Shown here: positions 17,026-25,642 of the stretch, piece by piece
Layout: every line of letters starts with the position of its first letter
How positions within the stretch are numbered: the stretch's first letter is position 1
NCBI GenBank assembly: GCA_017524545.1
Contig: JAFXVN010000016.1
Span: forward strand, 26,471 to 90,470
DNA: 64,000 nucleotides
DNA from: Bacteroidaceae bacterium
Lineage (GTDB): Bacteria > Bacteroidota > Bacteroidia > Bacteroidales > Bacteroidaceae
Reading direction: 5' to 3'
Position numbers and translations under genes: made by a program
Notes under the pieces: model-generated
Databases searched by the model: none
What the model was told of the DNA's origin: nothing
Seen by the model: only the letters and a program-made list of their open reading frames with translations

Positions 17026-18837
17026 ATGAAAAAATTTTTACTCTTGATGACAGCCGCTCTTCTGCTGGCTGCAAACACACAGGCACGTGTCATCACACCC
17101 ACGAAGGAACAGGTGTGGTGGGGTTACTTCAATGAAAGCGACTTCGAGACAGCCGACTATACCATTGGCACGGGGTCGGCTATGACTTTGATGGCAGGCA
17201 TCTACATCCCTGCCAATCACACGAATTTGGGAAATGCCACCATTCAGGGTGTCCGCGTCTATATCGACGGGGGTGTGACGTCCTCTCTCAGCAACCTGAA
17301 AATATGGATTTCCAAAAAACTCCCGAACAAACTCGATGAGGCGGACTATAAGCAATCCACTTTGGGAAGCTTGAGTGCCGGCATCAACGATTACAAGCTG
17401 ACCACTCCATACCAAGTGAACAACGAGGGGTTCTACATTGGATACAGCGTGAAGAGCACCACAGGCTATTTCATCAGATGCGGTGGCACAGACGCTCCCA
17501 ATTCTTTCTTTGTTGGCAATCCCGACGCAGGAATGTCTTGGAGCGACCTCAACGGACAAGGGTTGGGCAAGCTTGCTTTCCAGATTCTTGTCGAAGGAGG
17601 CAACTTCCCTTCCAACTGCGTTACAGCTGAAGATTTCGGTCAGCACATGGTGCTCCAGGGTGAGGAAACCTCTGTTCCCATCACCATCACGAACTATGGG
17701 CAAAACACTATCGGAACGATTTCCTATACCATCGCCACAGAGGGCGGCAGCACCACGCCAGAAGAAACAGTTTCTGTGGGTTCTCTGGCTCTCAATGGTA
17801 CTAAGACCATCAACATTCCTTTCGCCTCAGATGCAGAAACCAGGAAGTATCAAAAGACCTTTAACATCACCAAAGTTGATGGCAAAAACAACACGGCTTC
17901 TGAGAATAGTGCCACAGGTTTCCTGATTACAATGAAGGAAAAATATGCTGTGACCCCTGTTATTGAAGAATTCACCGGCACCTGGTGCGGATGGTGTCCG
18001 AGAGGCACAGTCGGAATGGAGAAGATACACGAAACATACGGCGACCAAGTGGTGCAGATTGCAGCCCACTCTGGCGATGTCATGGCAATCAGTGCCTACA
18101 GCTCTGTCATCAACACCTACGCAGGCGGCTTCCCCAGCTCCATCACTGACCGCCGTTACGAAGCCGACCCGTCGTTCGCCTCATTGAAGAATGTACTGAC
18201 GACAGCCTTCAATAGAGCGGCACCTGCTTCCATTGACCTATATGCCGAATGGGACAACACCACAAAGACGAAAGTCGTTTTCACCGCAACCACACGCTTC
18301 GCATACAACGAAAACGATGGTCAGTACGGCATTGCCTATATTCTGGTGGAAGACGGACTGACGGGCACTGGCAGCAATTGGGCTCAAACAAACTATTATA
18401 GCGGTCAGAGTGTAGGCGGCGACATGGCTTGGTGGTGCAGCGCAGGTTCTTCTGTGACTGGCATCGAGTTCAACCATGTTGCTGTGGCAGGATGGAGCGT
18501 ACAGAACGGTGTCAACAACTCCGTGAACCCGATTATTGACAGCAACACAGAACAGACACACACCTACACGGGCAGCATATCTGGAAACTCTCTGGTTCAG
18601 GACAAGACGAAGCTGAAGGCTGTGGCACTGCTCATAGACCGCACGAACGGCACGATTGTCAATGCGGCACAGACTGCCATCGAGGACTATGGGACTGGCA
18701 TCAGCACTGTTTCATCAAAGGAGGACACCCCCGAAGCACGGTATTCTCTTGATGGACGCAAGCTCCAGACTCCCCAAAAGGGCATCAACATCATCCGCAT
18801 GAGCGACGGAACAACACGAAAAGTACTGATAAAGTAA
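17026..18837 (+). CDS. large Omp28-like secreted CxxC protein
   Basis: 603 aa. Signal peptide MKKFLLLMTAALLLAANTQA. Residues 25-200 form a lectin-like beta domain, residues 205-300 an Ig-like repeat, and from about 315 a thioredoxin-like domain with EEFTGTWCGWCPRG (CxxC at about 324-327). The C-terminal tail SLDGRKLQTPQKGINII is of the same type as in the preceding gene. The last gene of the thiol operon; a terminator-like hairpin follows at 18849-18870. Confidence 0.8.
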   Translation: MKKFLLLMTAALLLAANTQARVITPTKEQVWWGYFNESDFETADYTIGTGSAMTLMAGIYIPANHTNLGNATIQGVRVYIDGGVTSSLSNLKIWISKKLPNKLDEADYKQSTLGSLSAGINDYKLTTPYQVNNEGFYIGYSVKSTTGYFIRCGGTDAPNSFFVGNPDAGMSWSDLNGQGLGKLAFQILVEGGNFPSNCVTAEDFGQHMVLQGEETSVPITITNYGQNTIGTISYTIATEGGSTTPEETVSVGSLALNGTKTINIPFASDAETRKYQKTFNITKVDGKNNTASENSATGFLITMKEKYAVTPVIEEFTGTWCGWCPRGTVGMEKIHETYGDQVVQIAAHSGDVMAISAYSSVINTYAGGFPSSITDRRYEADPSFASLKNVLTTAFNRAAPASIDLYAEWDNTTKTKVVFTATTRFAYNENDGQYGIAYILVEDGLTGTGSNWAQTNYYSGQSVGGDMAWWCSAGSSVTGIEFNHVAVAGWSVQNGVNNSVNPIIDSNTEQTHTYTGSISGNSLVQDKTKLKAVALLIDRTNGTIVNAAQTAIEDYGTGISTVSSKEDTPEARYSLDGRKLQTPQKGINIIRMSDGTTRKVLIK

Positions 18838-18848
18838 AACCTGCCATA

Positions 18849-18970
18849 ACACACCACAACGAAGGTGTGTCATAATTAACAACAACGGATTACACGGATT
18901 TTACGGATTCTTTTATGTGCAGATTATCAATAGCACTTGAATCCGTGAAATCCGTGTAATCCGTTGTCTT
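18849..18970. repeat. terminator-like hairpin plus inverted ACGGATT repeat
   Basis: ACACACC/GGTGTGT (about 18849-18870) is a hairpin after the Omp28-like gene, but with no strong T run. It is followed by a long inverted repeat: ACAACGGATTACACGGATTT near 18883 pairs with its complement ending near 18968. Single arms of this ACGGATT family recur at 48667-48696, 52341-52365 and 58302-58330. No gene is seen in the interval. Confidence 0.65.
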
Positions 18971-18979
18971 GTTGTAATG

Positions 18980-19903
18980 TTATCTGCGTCCGCCACGGCT
19001 GGGACCTCCGCTTCTGCTGCCACCGCTGCTTCTGCTGCCGCCGCCGCGACTACCGTAGCTGGCACCGCTGCGAGTCATGCCTGAGCCTCTGCTGCCGCCA
19101 GACATTCTGGAGCTGCTTCTGTCGAAGGAATTGCCGTGGCTCATGCTGCCAGAGTTCCTGCCACCGTAATTGCCACTCCTGCCGGAAGTCATGCCGCCAC
19201 GACTGCCTCCGCTGTGACTGCCGCTACCATATCCAGCTCCGCTGTGGCTGTTTCCGCTGTGATTGCCTCCACCATATCCGGCTCCGCTGTGGTTGCCTCC
19301 GCTGTGGCTGCCTCCACCATGACTACCCATGCCTGCGCCTCCGCCACGGCGTCCACCAAAGTCAACATGATAGCCATTGCCTCCAGAACGATGCGAGCCA
19401 GCAGAAGGACGATGCATGTCGCGACCCCTCAAACCACCGTTCCACATCGGACGACGGTGCGTGTAGAAGCCTGCGTGATGGTAGTAACGGCTGTGTCTGC
19501 CACGATAGGAAACCCATACGCTGGGGCGACCGTAATAGAAGTAGTCGCGGTTGTAATAGCTGTAGATAGGGAAGAACCAGCCGCCTGCACGCCATACAAG
19601 AGGACGGAGGAAATAGTCCGTTGCTAAGAGAATGCTGTACTGCCAATCGTGCAGAATGCAGCGGAAATCGTTCACGCGATAGTCGTAGTAGCTGCCATAG
19701 AGGTCGGAGGGGGAATCGACATTAAGGAAGTAGTCGAGGTTAATCTCGTAGGCATCGTTATACTGCTGGTCGTTGAGATTGAGCTCGTATGCCATCTTGT
19801 CCGTCAGGTAGAGGGCCTCTGCCTGTGCGCGACTAAAACTCATTGCATTGGCACCCATCCAGGCTGCCATCATCATTACCGAGGAGAGAATAAACTTTTT
19901 CAT
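18980..19903 (-). CDS. Gly/Ser-rich secreted protein of unknown function
   Basis: 307 aa. Signal peptide MKKFILSSVMMMAAWMGANA. A globular N-terminal domain (about 20-130) is rich in Tyr and Trp. It is followed by a His/Arg/Tyr linker and a long low-complexity tail (about 175-307) of SGGNHSGAGYGG-type repeats ending in SRGGRR. The N-terminal part has LNLNDQQYNDAYEINLDY, which resembles the helical region of Bacteroidetes proteins that sense or bind at the envelope. Function unknown. TACCTTTG promoter at 19933-19940, about 30 bp upstream. Confidence 0.7.
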   Translation of the reverse strand: MKKFILSSVMMMAAWMGANAMSFSRAQAEALYLTDKMAYELNLNDQQYNDAYEINLDYFLNVDSPSDLYGSYYDYRVNDFRCILHDWQYSILLATDYFLRPLVWRAGGWFFPIYSYYNRDYFYYGRPSVWVSYRGRHSRYYHHAGFYTHRRPMWNGGLRGRDMHRPSAGSHRSGGNGYHVDFGGRRGGGAGMGSHGGGSHSGGNHSGAGYGGGNHSGNSHSGAGYGSGSHSGGSRGGMTSGRSGNYGGRNSGSMSHGNSFDRSSSRMSGGSRGSGMTRSGASYGSRGGGSRSSGGSRSGGPSRGGRR

Positions 19904-19932
19904 GACTCTGTCGTTTTAATTGTTTGATGGTG

Positions 19933-19940
19933 CAAAGGTA
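19933..19940 (-). promoter_or_regulatory. TAnnTTTG promoter of the Gly/Ser-rich protein gene
   Basis: TACCTTTG on the minus strand, 29 bp upstream of the ATG at 19903. Confidence 0.55.
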
Positions 19941-20000
19941 CGCACAAAAACGACAGGAGCAACAAGGGTTTTCCCTAAACGGGAGGGGAAATATCCTAAA

Positions 20001-20100
20001 GCCCCCTCCCCGCTCCCCCTTTGGGGGAGTGCCTCAATGCCGCCGCATCCACTTCTGCCTCCTATAAGGCACTCCCCCAAAGGGGGAGCGGGGAGGGGCC
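20001..20100. repeat. inverted pair of REP-like elements
   Basis: 20001-20034 (GCCCCCTCCCCGCTCCCCC, then TTTGGGGGAG) and 20068-20100 are near-perfect reverse complements with a 33-bp spacer. The pair lies between the promoter of the Gly/Ser-rich gene and the end of nspC, and may serve as a terminator for nspC. Confidence 0.85.
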
Positions 20101-20103
20101 TTT

Positions 20104-21252
20104 TTAATCCATCCTATCCCTATAGTCCTCGTAGCTATACTTCCGCAGCACTTCACGGGTGCCATCCTCATGCTCGAAGACGATGGAGGGGTGCATGATG
20201 CCATTGAACATCGTGGTCTTGACCGTCGTGTAGTGTATCATGTCCTCGAAGACTATCTCCTGCCCGACATGCAACGGCTCGGGGAATCGCCAACTGCCCA
20301 TGTAGTCGCCGCTCAGACAACTGTTGCCACCCAAGCGATAGATATTCTTCTCGCGCGCATCGGGCATGGAAGCGGCTTCGAAAGGTAAACTCTCGGCACC
20401 CCGCACTTCCGGCTGATAGGGCATCTCCAAGCAGTCGGGCATGTGGCAGGTGAAAGAGACATTCAGGATGGCCGTCTGTATGCCGTGATTCTCCACGATA
20501 TCCACCACTTCCGAAACCAGCGGGCCTGTCTGCCAAGCGAAAGCACTGCCGGGCTCTAATATAATACGCAGGTGGGGATAACGCTGGCGCAAGTCCTTTA
20601 ATATATATATAAGGTGTTCCACATCGTAGTCCTTCCGCGTCATCAAATGACCGCCGCCCAGGTTGAGCCACTTCAACTGCGGGAACCAACGCACGAACTT
20701 CTCCTCCAAATGCTCCAGCGTATGCTGCAATGCCGAAGCAGGACTCTCGCAATGGCAATGGCAATGGAAGCCCTCAATGCCGGCAGGAAGTTTGTCGGGC
20801 AATTGCTCCGCAAGCACACCAAAGCGGCTGCCAGGCGCACAGGGATTGTAGAGTTCCGTCTCTATCTCGCTGTATTCAGGGTTGACGCGCAAGCCGAAGG
20901 AGACAGGATGCTCGTCGAAGCCTTTGGCGACAGGCAGCATACGCGCGTATTGAGACAGGGAGTTGAAGGTGACGTGACCGCTGCAATGCAGAATCTCGCG
21001 GAACTCGTCTTCCTCGTATGCAGGGCTGTAGGTGTGAGCAAGGGAGCCAAACTCTTCCAGCGAAAGACGGGCTTCACAAAGACTGCTGGCAGTGGTGTGG
21101 CGGATATATTCCCGGAAAATGGGGAACGTGCGCCACAAGGCAAAGGCTTTGAAGGCAAGGATAATCTCTACACCGGCCTCATCGGCCACACGCTTGATGA
21201 GTTGCAGATTCCGACGGAGCAACGACTCCTGAAAAAGATAATAGGGACGCAT
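20104..21252 (-). CDS. nspC: carboxynorspermidine decarboxylase
   Basis: 382 aa, fold III PLP decarboxylase. The PLP lysine lies in LAFKAFALW (about residue 34), and TASSLCEARLSLEEFG and WLNLGGGH (about 200) are NspC hallmarks. HFSFTCHMPDCLEMP-like sequence (here NVSFTCHMPDCLEMP) carries the substrate-side cysteine. It converts carboxyspermidine or carboxynorspermidine to the polyamine in the alternative pathway used by Bacteroidetes. It lies 11 bp downstream of a PCMD-like gene on the same strand. Confidence 0.92.
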   Translation of the reverse strand: MRPYYLFQESLLRRNLQLIKRVADEAGVEIILAFKAFALWRTFPIFREYIRHTTASSLCEARLSLEEFGSLAHTYSPAYEEDEFREILHCSGHVTFNSLSQYARMLPVAKGFDEHPVSFGLRVNPEYSEIETELYNPCAPGSRFGVLAEQLPDKLPAGIEGFHCHCHCESPASALQHTLEHLEEKFVRWFPQLKWLNLGGGHLMTRKDYDVEHLIYILKDLRQRYPHLRIILEPGSAFAWQTGPLVSEVVDIVENHGIQTAILNVSFTCHMPDCLEMPYQPEVRGAESLPFEAASMPDAREKNIYRLGGNSCLSGDYMGSWRFPEPLHVGQEIVFEDMIHYTTVKTTMFNGIMHPSIVFEHEDGTREVLRKYSYEDYRDRMD

Positions 21253-21263
21253 GGGGGAGGCTC

Positions 21264-22214
21264 TTAATATACCAACTTGACATTATCAATCCATAGCGTG
21301 TTGCCAATCGTTCCGACGTATGTTCCGCCAGAACTGCTGTCGAACTTCAGGATGATGTGCGTGGGGGTCTCGTCCGGTTGCGCCCAGCCTTCTTCCTGAA
21401 TGGGCACGTTCTTCCCTTTGCTGTTGACGGCATGAAAGACATTTGTGCCGGACATCAGACCCAGTTCTGCCTGAAAGAAGCTCTCGCGGCTGATGTCGCC
21501 ATAGTGGATGGGGAAGCTCTGACCCTCCCGCCAATCGGTGTTCTGGCTGAAACGGTGGCGCATGGTTCCCACCCGCAAGGCATGGATGTTTCCGTCGGCA
21601 TCCTCCCAACGCTTTTGTAGCAGGCAGAGGCACTGCCCCATGTCCTTGCCCTCCACCTTTTGGCGACCGCTGAATCCTGTCTCACGGATGCGCTCCGTCC
21701 CTGGTGAATAGTACTTGTAGTCGAACTTCAAAGCCTTGGGGCGGCGCTTGATGGGCATACCCAGATTCATCTTGCTCATGGGGTCGGACGAGCTGGTGAT
21801 AGGTTCCTGAAGCACACCGAGGAAAATGCTGCCAGTGGCAAGGACATTGATATTGACGATGCCGACAGCCTTGCAGCTTGCGATGTGCGTATAGAGCTTC
21901 ACGCACTGGCCGCCCTGATGCTTGTCGGGATAGACGCTGATGTTTGTCTTCACCACCCCGTAAATCTTTGCATAGACATTGCTGCACGCCCACGGCGAAC
22001 CACCCTGGTTGGTGTAGGCACGGGCACCGTCGAAAGTCCCCTTGGGGCCTATCTCATAGAGCGTCTGCGTCTTGCCGCCCACTATCAGGCTCTCCTTGAT
22101 GGAGCGCGTTATCCACGACTCGAAGTTGCCGAACGGTATCAGCTCCTCCTCTGCCCAAAGGACAGCAGGGGCCAGCAAGCAGAGCAAAGCAAAAAACAAT
22201 TTGTTTGGTTTCAT
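21264..22214 (-). CDS. secreted PCMD-like protein
   Basis: 316 aa. Signal peptide MKPNKLFFALLCLLAPAVLWA. The fold is predicted all-beta, with IPFGNFESWITRSIKES at the start of the mature protein and the C-terminus GTIGNTLWIDNVKLVY, the common ending of the putative carbohydrate metabolism domain (PCMD) in Bacteroidetes surface proteins. No catalytic residues can be named. Promoter TACCTTTG at 22235-22242. nspC follows closely and is probably co-transcribed. Confidence 0.7.
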   Translation of the reverse strand: MKPNKLFFALLCLLAPAVLWAEEELIPFGNFESWITRSIKESLIVGGKTQTLYEIGPKGTFDGARAYTNQGGSPWACSNVYAKIYGVVKTNISVYPDKHQGGQCVKLYTHIASCKAVGIVNINVLATGSIFLGVLQEPITSSSDPMSKMNLGMPIKRRPKALKFDYKYYSPGTERIRETGFSGRQKVEGKDMGQCLCLLQKRWEDADGNIHALRVGTMRHRFSQNTDWREGQSFPIHYGDISRESFFQAELGLMSGTNVFHAVNSKGKNVPIQEEGWAQPDETPTHIILKFDSSSGGTYVGTIGNTLWIDNVKLVY

Positions 22215-22234
22215 CGTCCATCCTCTTTGCTCTG

Positions 22235-22242
22235 CAAAGGTA
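22235..22242 (-). promoter_or_regulatory. TAnnTTTG promoter of the PCMD-like/nspC unit
   Basis: TACCTTTG on the minus strand, 20 bp before the ATG at 22214. Confidence 0.55.
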
Positions 22243-22265
22243 TGAAAAAGATTAGAGATTAGGGA

Positions 22266-22862
22266 TTAAAGATTAAGGCTTTTATGCTTTTTTAAGCAAT
22301 ACAGCCCTTCCCGCCTGATTTCCTCCCAGACGGCAGGGGGCAGTCCCTCGCCATCGAAATCGGGCTGGGTGGCAATGCGGTGGCGAATCTCTGTGCTGCT
22401 GATGTCGAGCAGAGGCGTGTCGGCAATGGTGATGCCTTTCGGCACATCGCGAAGGACATAGCCTGGGCGGGGGTAGATGATGATACGGTAGGCAGACAGG
22501 ATGTCGCTGCTGCGATACCAGCCCGTGAAACGCTCCCAATTGTCTGCGCCGATGACGAGCACAAATTCACGGTCGGGATGCTCCGCGCTCAAGGCAGAGA
22601 GCGTGTTGTACATATAGGAAGGGCGCGGCATGGAGAACTCGCGGTCGCAGACCGCCACTCCCGGCACATCGGCAACTGCCAATCGCGCCAGATGCAGACG
22701 CTTCTCGTCGTCGAGGAGCTGGGCATCCACCTTGAAAGGGTTCTGCGGCGAGACCAGCAGCCACATTTCATCTACAAGTCCGCTATCGGCAAGTGCCTTT
22801 GCCAAGCGGACATGCCCCTCGTGAATAGGGTTGAAACTACCCCCGTAGATGCCGGTAATCAT
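22266..22862 (-). CDS. nadD: nicotinate-nucleotide adenylyltransferase
   Basis: 198 aa. GIYGGSFNPIHEGHVRLA is the nucleotidyltransferase signature with the HxGH motif (about residues 15-18). PLLDISSTEIRHRIA near the end is the ISSTxIR motif. It adenylates NaMN in NAD biosynthesis. The ATG overlaps the gmk stop (ATGA), so gmk and nadD are translationally coupled, with yicC upstream. Confidence 0.95.
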   Translation of the reverse strand: MITGIYGGSFNPIHEGHVRLAKALADSGLVDEMWLLVSPQNPFKVDAQLLDDEKRLHLARLAVADVPGVAVCDREFSMPRPSYMYNTLSALSAEHPDREFVLVIGADNWERFTGWYRSSDILSAYRIIIYPRPGYVLRDVPKGITIADTPLLDISSTEIRHRIATQPDFDGEGLPPAVWEEIRREGLYCLKKHKSLNL

Positions 22863-23422
22863 AGGAACTCCTTCAGCATCTTCACCGCCTCCTGCTTGGC
22901 TGTCTCGAGGTTGTCGTTGATGAGGATGCGGTCGAACTGCGGAGCAAACGACATCTCGTATTCTGCCTTTGCCAGACGTTCCTCTATCTGCTTCATGTCG
23001 TCGGTAGCCCGGCCAATCAGACGCTTTCTCAGTGCCTCCACCGAAGGGGGCTGGATGAAGATGCTCAACGCCTCCTCGCCATAATAGCGTTTGATGTTGA
23101 TGCCGCCCTTGACATCCACATCGAACACCACATTCATGCCAGCGGCCAGCTTCTCATCTACCTGGCTTTTGAGCGTGCCGTAGAAGCGGCCTTCATAGAC
23201 CTCCTCGTACTCGAGGAAATCGTCCGCCTCGATGTGTTTTTTGAACTCCTCCACCGAGAGGAAATAATAGTCCTCACCGTTTCGTTCCTCCCCCCTCGGC
23301 GGCCTGCTGGTGGCACTCACACTGAAAGCCAGCCTGAACTCAGGATGCTCCTTCATCAGGTAGTTCACAATCGTGCTCTTTCCGCTCCCGGAAGGAGCAG
23401 AAACAATTAACAATTTGCCCAT
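22859..23422 (-). CDS. gmk: guanylate kinase
   Basis: 187 aa. P-loop SAPSGSGKST at about 8-17, then SVSATSRPPRGEE and the GMP-binding EDYYFLSVEEF region; the LID is near RATDDMKQIEERL. Phosphorylates GMP to GDP. The yicC stop lies 1 bp upstream and nadD overlaps its end. Confidence 0.96.
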   Translation of the reverse strand: MGKLLIVSAPSGSGKSTIVNYLMKEHPEFRLAFSVSATSRPPRGEERNGEDYYFLSVEEFKKHIEADDFLEYEEVYEGRFYGTLKSQVDEKLAAGMNVVFDVDVKGGINIKRYYGEEALSIFIQPPSVEALRKRLIGRATDDMKQIEERLAKAEYEMSFAPQFDRILINDNLETAKQEAVKMLKEFL

Positions 23423-23423
23423 A

Positions 23424-24302
23424 CTACATCACATTCAGCACCTGTTCCTTAATCTGTTCCAGCTCGTCCTTCATCCTGACCACGATGTTCTGCATCTCCG
23501 CCAAGTTGCTCTTGCTGCCCGTCGTGTTGATTTCGCGACCCATCTCCTGCGCGATGAAGCCCAGCTTCTTGCCCTGGCCGTGACCCTCCTCCATCGTCCT
23601 GCGGAAGTACTGGAGGTGGTTGGCGAGCCGCTGCTTCTCCTCGTTGATGTCGAGCTTCTCGATGTAGTAAATCATCTCCTGCTCAAGGCGGTTCTTGTCA
23701 TACTCGACATCGGGGATGGAAGCCAAGCCGTCCGTGATGCGCTGACGTATCTTCTCCACGCGCTGCCTCTCGTAAGGCTCGATGCTGGCAAGCAGGGCAG
23801 CGATGTTGTCCAGCTTCTCCTCGAACTTCCGCTGTAGGGACTCACCCTCCTGTCGGCGGAAAGCCATGAGCTGGTCGATGGCCTGCTGCACCACGTCGCG
23901 AGCCACCAGCCACTCCGCTTCGGAAAGCTCCTGCTGGACATCGTTGCGCGACAGCACATCGGGCATCCGTATCAGCGTCTTCCAGTAGTCGTCGGGTTCC
24001 GGGATGTTGTACTTCGCCGAAATGTCCAGCATCTGGCGGTAGTAGGTCGCCACCAGTTCGCCGTTGATGGGACAGGCATCCGCCTGCTCCTGTTGCTCCA
24101 CCCAAAGGTTGAACTCCACCTTGCCGCGCTCCAAGGCCTGCGTTATCATGGCCCGCACCTCCATCTCCTTCTCGCGGTATATGGAAGCCACGCGCGTCGA
24201 AAGGTCGAGCGCCTTGCTGTTGAGCGACTTCACCTCTGCGATAATCTTCTTTCCCTGGAACACAGCCGAGGCCTTGCCGTATCCCGTCATTGATAATAAC
24301 AT
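23424..24302 (-). CDS. YicC/YloC family endoribonuclease
   Basis: 292 aa, usual length. N-terminus LLSMTGYGKASAVFQGKKI and the C-terminus GREINTTGSKSNLAEMQNIVVRMKDELEQI... are both hallmarks (the second given here only in part). The family includes a Mn-dependent endoribonuclease acting on small RNAs. It heads the yicC-gmk-nadD unit found in many Bacteroidetes. Confidence 0.93.
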   Translation of the reverse strand: MLLSMTGYGKASAVFQGKKIIAEVKSLNSKALDLSTRVASIYREKEMEVRAMITQALERGKVEFNLWVEQQEQADACPINGELVATYYRQMLDISAKYNIPEPDDYWKTLIRMPDVLSRNDVQQELSEAEWLVARDVVQQAIDQLMAFRRQEGESLQRKFEEKLDNIAALLASIEPYERQRVEKIRQRITDGLASIPDVEYDKNRLEQEMIYYIEKLDINEEKQRLANHLQYFRRTMEEGHGQGKKLGFIAQEMGREINTTGSKSNLAEMQNIVVRMKDELEQIKEQVLNVM

Positions 24303-24314
24303 ATTGGCTTCTGT

Positions 24315-25046
24315 TTATTCAATGTGTTTTTTACTTTTCCTTTCTTCAAAAATAAAATAACAGAACTCATCCAAAGATTTCTGAATGACTTCCTTCGGAA
24401 TAAGATGGCGGCGATACTCCGCAACCATTGTTGGACTAAGGCTTCTGCTCATAGCATATTCCACCACGCTTTGGTCTGCCGATTGGCAAAGCAGAATACC
24501 GATGCTCGGGTTTTCGTTGCTCCGTTTGACATCTCTGTCCAAAGCTTCTAAATAGAATTCCAGCTGCCCCATATATTCAGAGATGCGTTGTTCATAAGAC
24601 TTGCACCGGTTTAGGATTTCAAGATGATTGGAGAAGGTCGTTAGATAAAGAATTTGGGGTAATTGTGCAGATGTTGTCTGCACAATTTCATTTTCTGCCA
24701 TTTGTGCAGTTTCTGTCTGCACAAAATTTGGCAAAGCCAGTCGTTGCAAAGAATTTGTGAACCCATCAGCAGAATACTCTTCATAGAATGTTACCATATT
24801 ATAAATGTTGCGACGACTATAGCCTTTCAATGAAGGGTCTTTTGTCCTGAGGTGTTCTGAAAGCTGGGTAACGACCTTGCTTCCCCATTCATTGCTTTTT
24901 AACCTATCGCTGACTATTTTGCCGACAATCCAGCTCATTTGAAGAGACTCCTCGTTCACTAATCGCAAAGCCTTCTCACGATGCATTGTGATTATGCTTC
25001 GTATCTCCTCAAATTGATGCTCGTATTTTATAATGTCGTTTGTCAT
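24315..25046 (-). pseudogene. DUF1016 (YhcG-type) gene with the nuclease core deleted in frame
   Basis: 243 aa against about 340-410 for the family. The N-terminal DUF1016_N part is present up to SNHLEILNRCKSYEQRI (about 165). It is then joined directly to SEYMGQLEFYLEALDRD, which in full-length homologs lies after the PD-(D/E)xK core. The D and ExK motifs seen in the homolog at 53454-54692 are missing, so it cannot be an active nuclease of that family. The reading frame is intact and the protein may still be made. The interdomain hinge (about 107-130) is encoded by two palindromes, TTGTGCAGA...TCTGCACAA, at 24662-24686 and 24701-24725. Confidence 0.75.
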
Positions 25047-25050
25047 ATCA

Positions 25051-25219
25051 TCACGTTTCGTTTTCTTTCAGTATGGTATCGAGCCTGCCCATTTCCATGA
25101 GGTCGTCACACTTCAACATCTCATAGTAACGACTTCAAGTCAAAAGGTGGGACAGCGTCCCACTTTTCGGGAAAGTCACATACAGCTTCCTTATATATAA
25201 GAGATTTGATAATATCCAT
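25051..25219 (-). pseudogene. possible small gene broken by a frameshift
   Basis: An ATG at 25217-25219 starts MDIIKSLIYKEAVCDFPEKW and stops after 32 codons at 25121. A second frame continues directly with YYEMLKCDDLMEMGRLDTIL and ends at 25051, 5 bp before the DUF1016 ATG. Read together with one frameshift near 25122 they would make a protein of about 55 residues. Promoter TACCTTTG at 25270-25277. The palindrome GTGGGACAGCGTCCCAC lies inside it. I do not recognise the product. Confidence 0.35.
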
Positions 25220-25269
25220 AATAGTATTGTTGTCGTATTTCGATTGCCCATATCGTCGTGTTTCGCTTG

Positions 25270-25277
25270 CAAAGGTA
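25270..25277 (-). promoter_or_regulatory. TAnnTTTG promoter upstream of the small ORFs and DUF1016 gene
   Basis: TACCTTTG on the minus strand, about 51 bp before the ATG at 25219. Confidence 0.45.
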
Positions 25278-25507
25278 CAAAGAAAAGTTGAAAAGCCGAA
25301 AGGTTGAAAAGTGAAAAGTGAAGAATTGTTCGGGTTGTAGGGCAAAAAGCCGCAACCTTGTTATATTTCTACGAGAAAGTCTTTTCCCTTATGTGTTATT
25401 TTTGTAACTTAGCAGCCAAAAACAGCTACCATCACCTCTCGCACAGCCAAACTTCATCGGAAAACTGTTAAAGTGGGACGACGGGAAAAGGATAAAAAGG
25501 AAGTAAT

Positions 25508-25532
25508 AAAAAAGCCTCTCCAGAAGAGAGGC
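25508..25532 (-). terminator. rho-independent terminator of tracrRNA
   Basis: GCCTCTC, loop TTCTG, GAGAGGC, then TTTTTT on the minus strand. Confidence 0.85.
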
Positions 25533-25590
25533 AATAGGAATTCATCCTTCGGCATATAGCCTTATTGTGATTTGATGATGATGAATTATC
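25508..25590 (-). ncRNA. tracrRNA of the type II-C CRISPR system
   Basis: The minus strand carries, in order: promoter TACCTTTG (25596-25603); an anti-repeat at 25564-25585 (TTCATCATCAAATCACAAT matches the complement of the repeat start GTTGTGGTTTGATGATGAA, with two G-U pairs); the conserved AATAAGGCTA-type nexus, here AAGGCTATATGCC, forming a GGC/GCC hairpin; and a terminator hairpin GCCTCTC/GAGAGGC with six Ts ending at 25508. The product would be about 80 nt. The pairing fixes the crRNA to the plus strand. It is divergent from cas9, whose ATG is 53 bp away. Confidence 0.9.
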
Positions 25591-25595
25591 TGGTG

Positions 25596-25603
25596 CAAAG
25601 GTA
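25596..25603 (-). promoter_or_regulatory. TAnnTTTG promoter of tracrRNA
   Basis: TACCTTTG on the minus strand; the predicted start, about 25588-25590, is a few bases upstream of the anti-repeat. Confidence 0.75.
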
Positions 25604-25642
25604 AGGCATTTAATTGAAACAACAAAATAAAACCATAATAAA

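Noticed and set aside
19136-19627. Plus-strand frames across the Gly/Ser-rich gene
   Set aside because: They are antisense translations of the repetitive tail; the minus strand has a signal peptide and a promoter.
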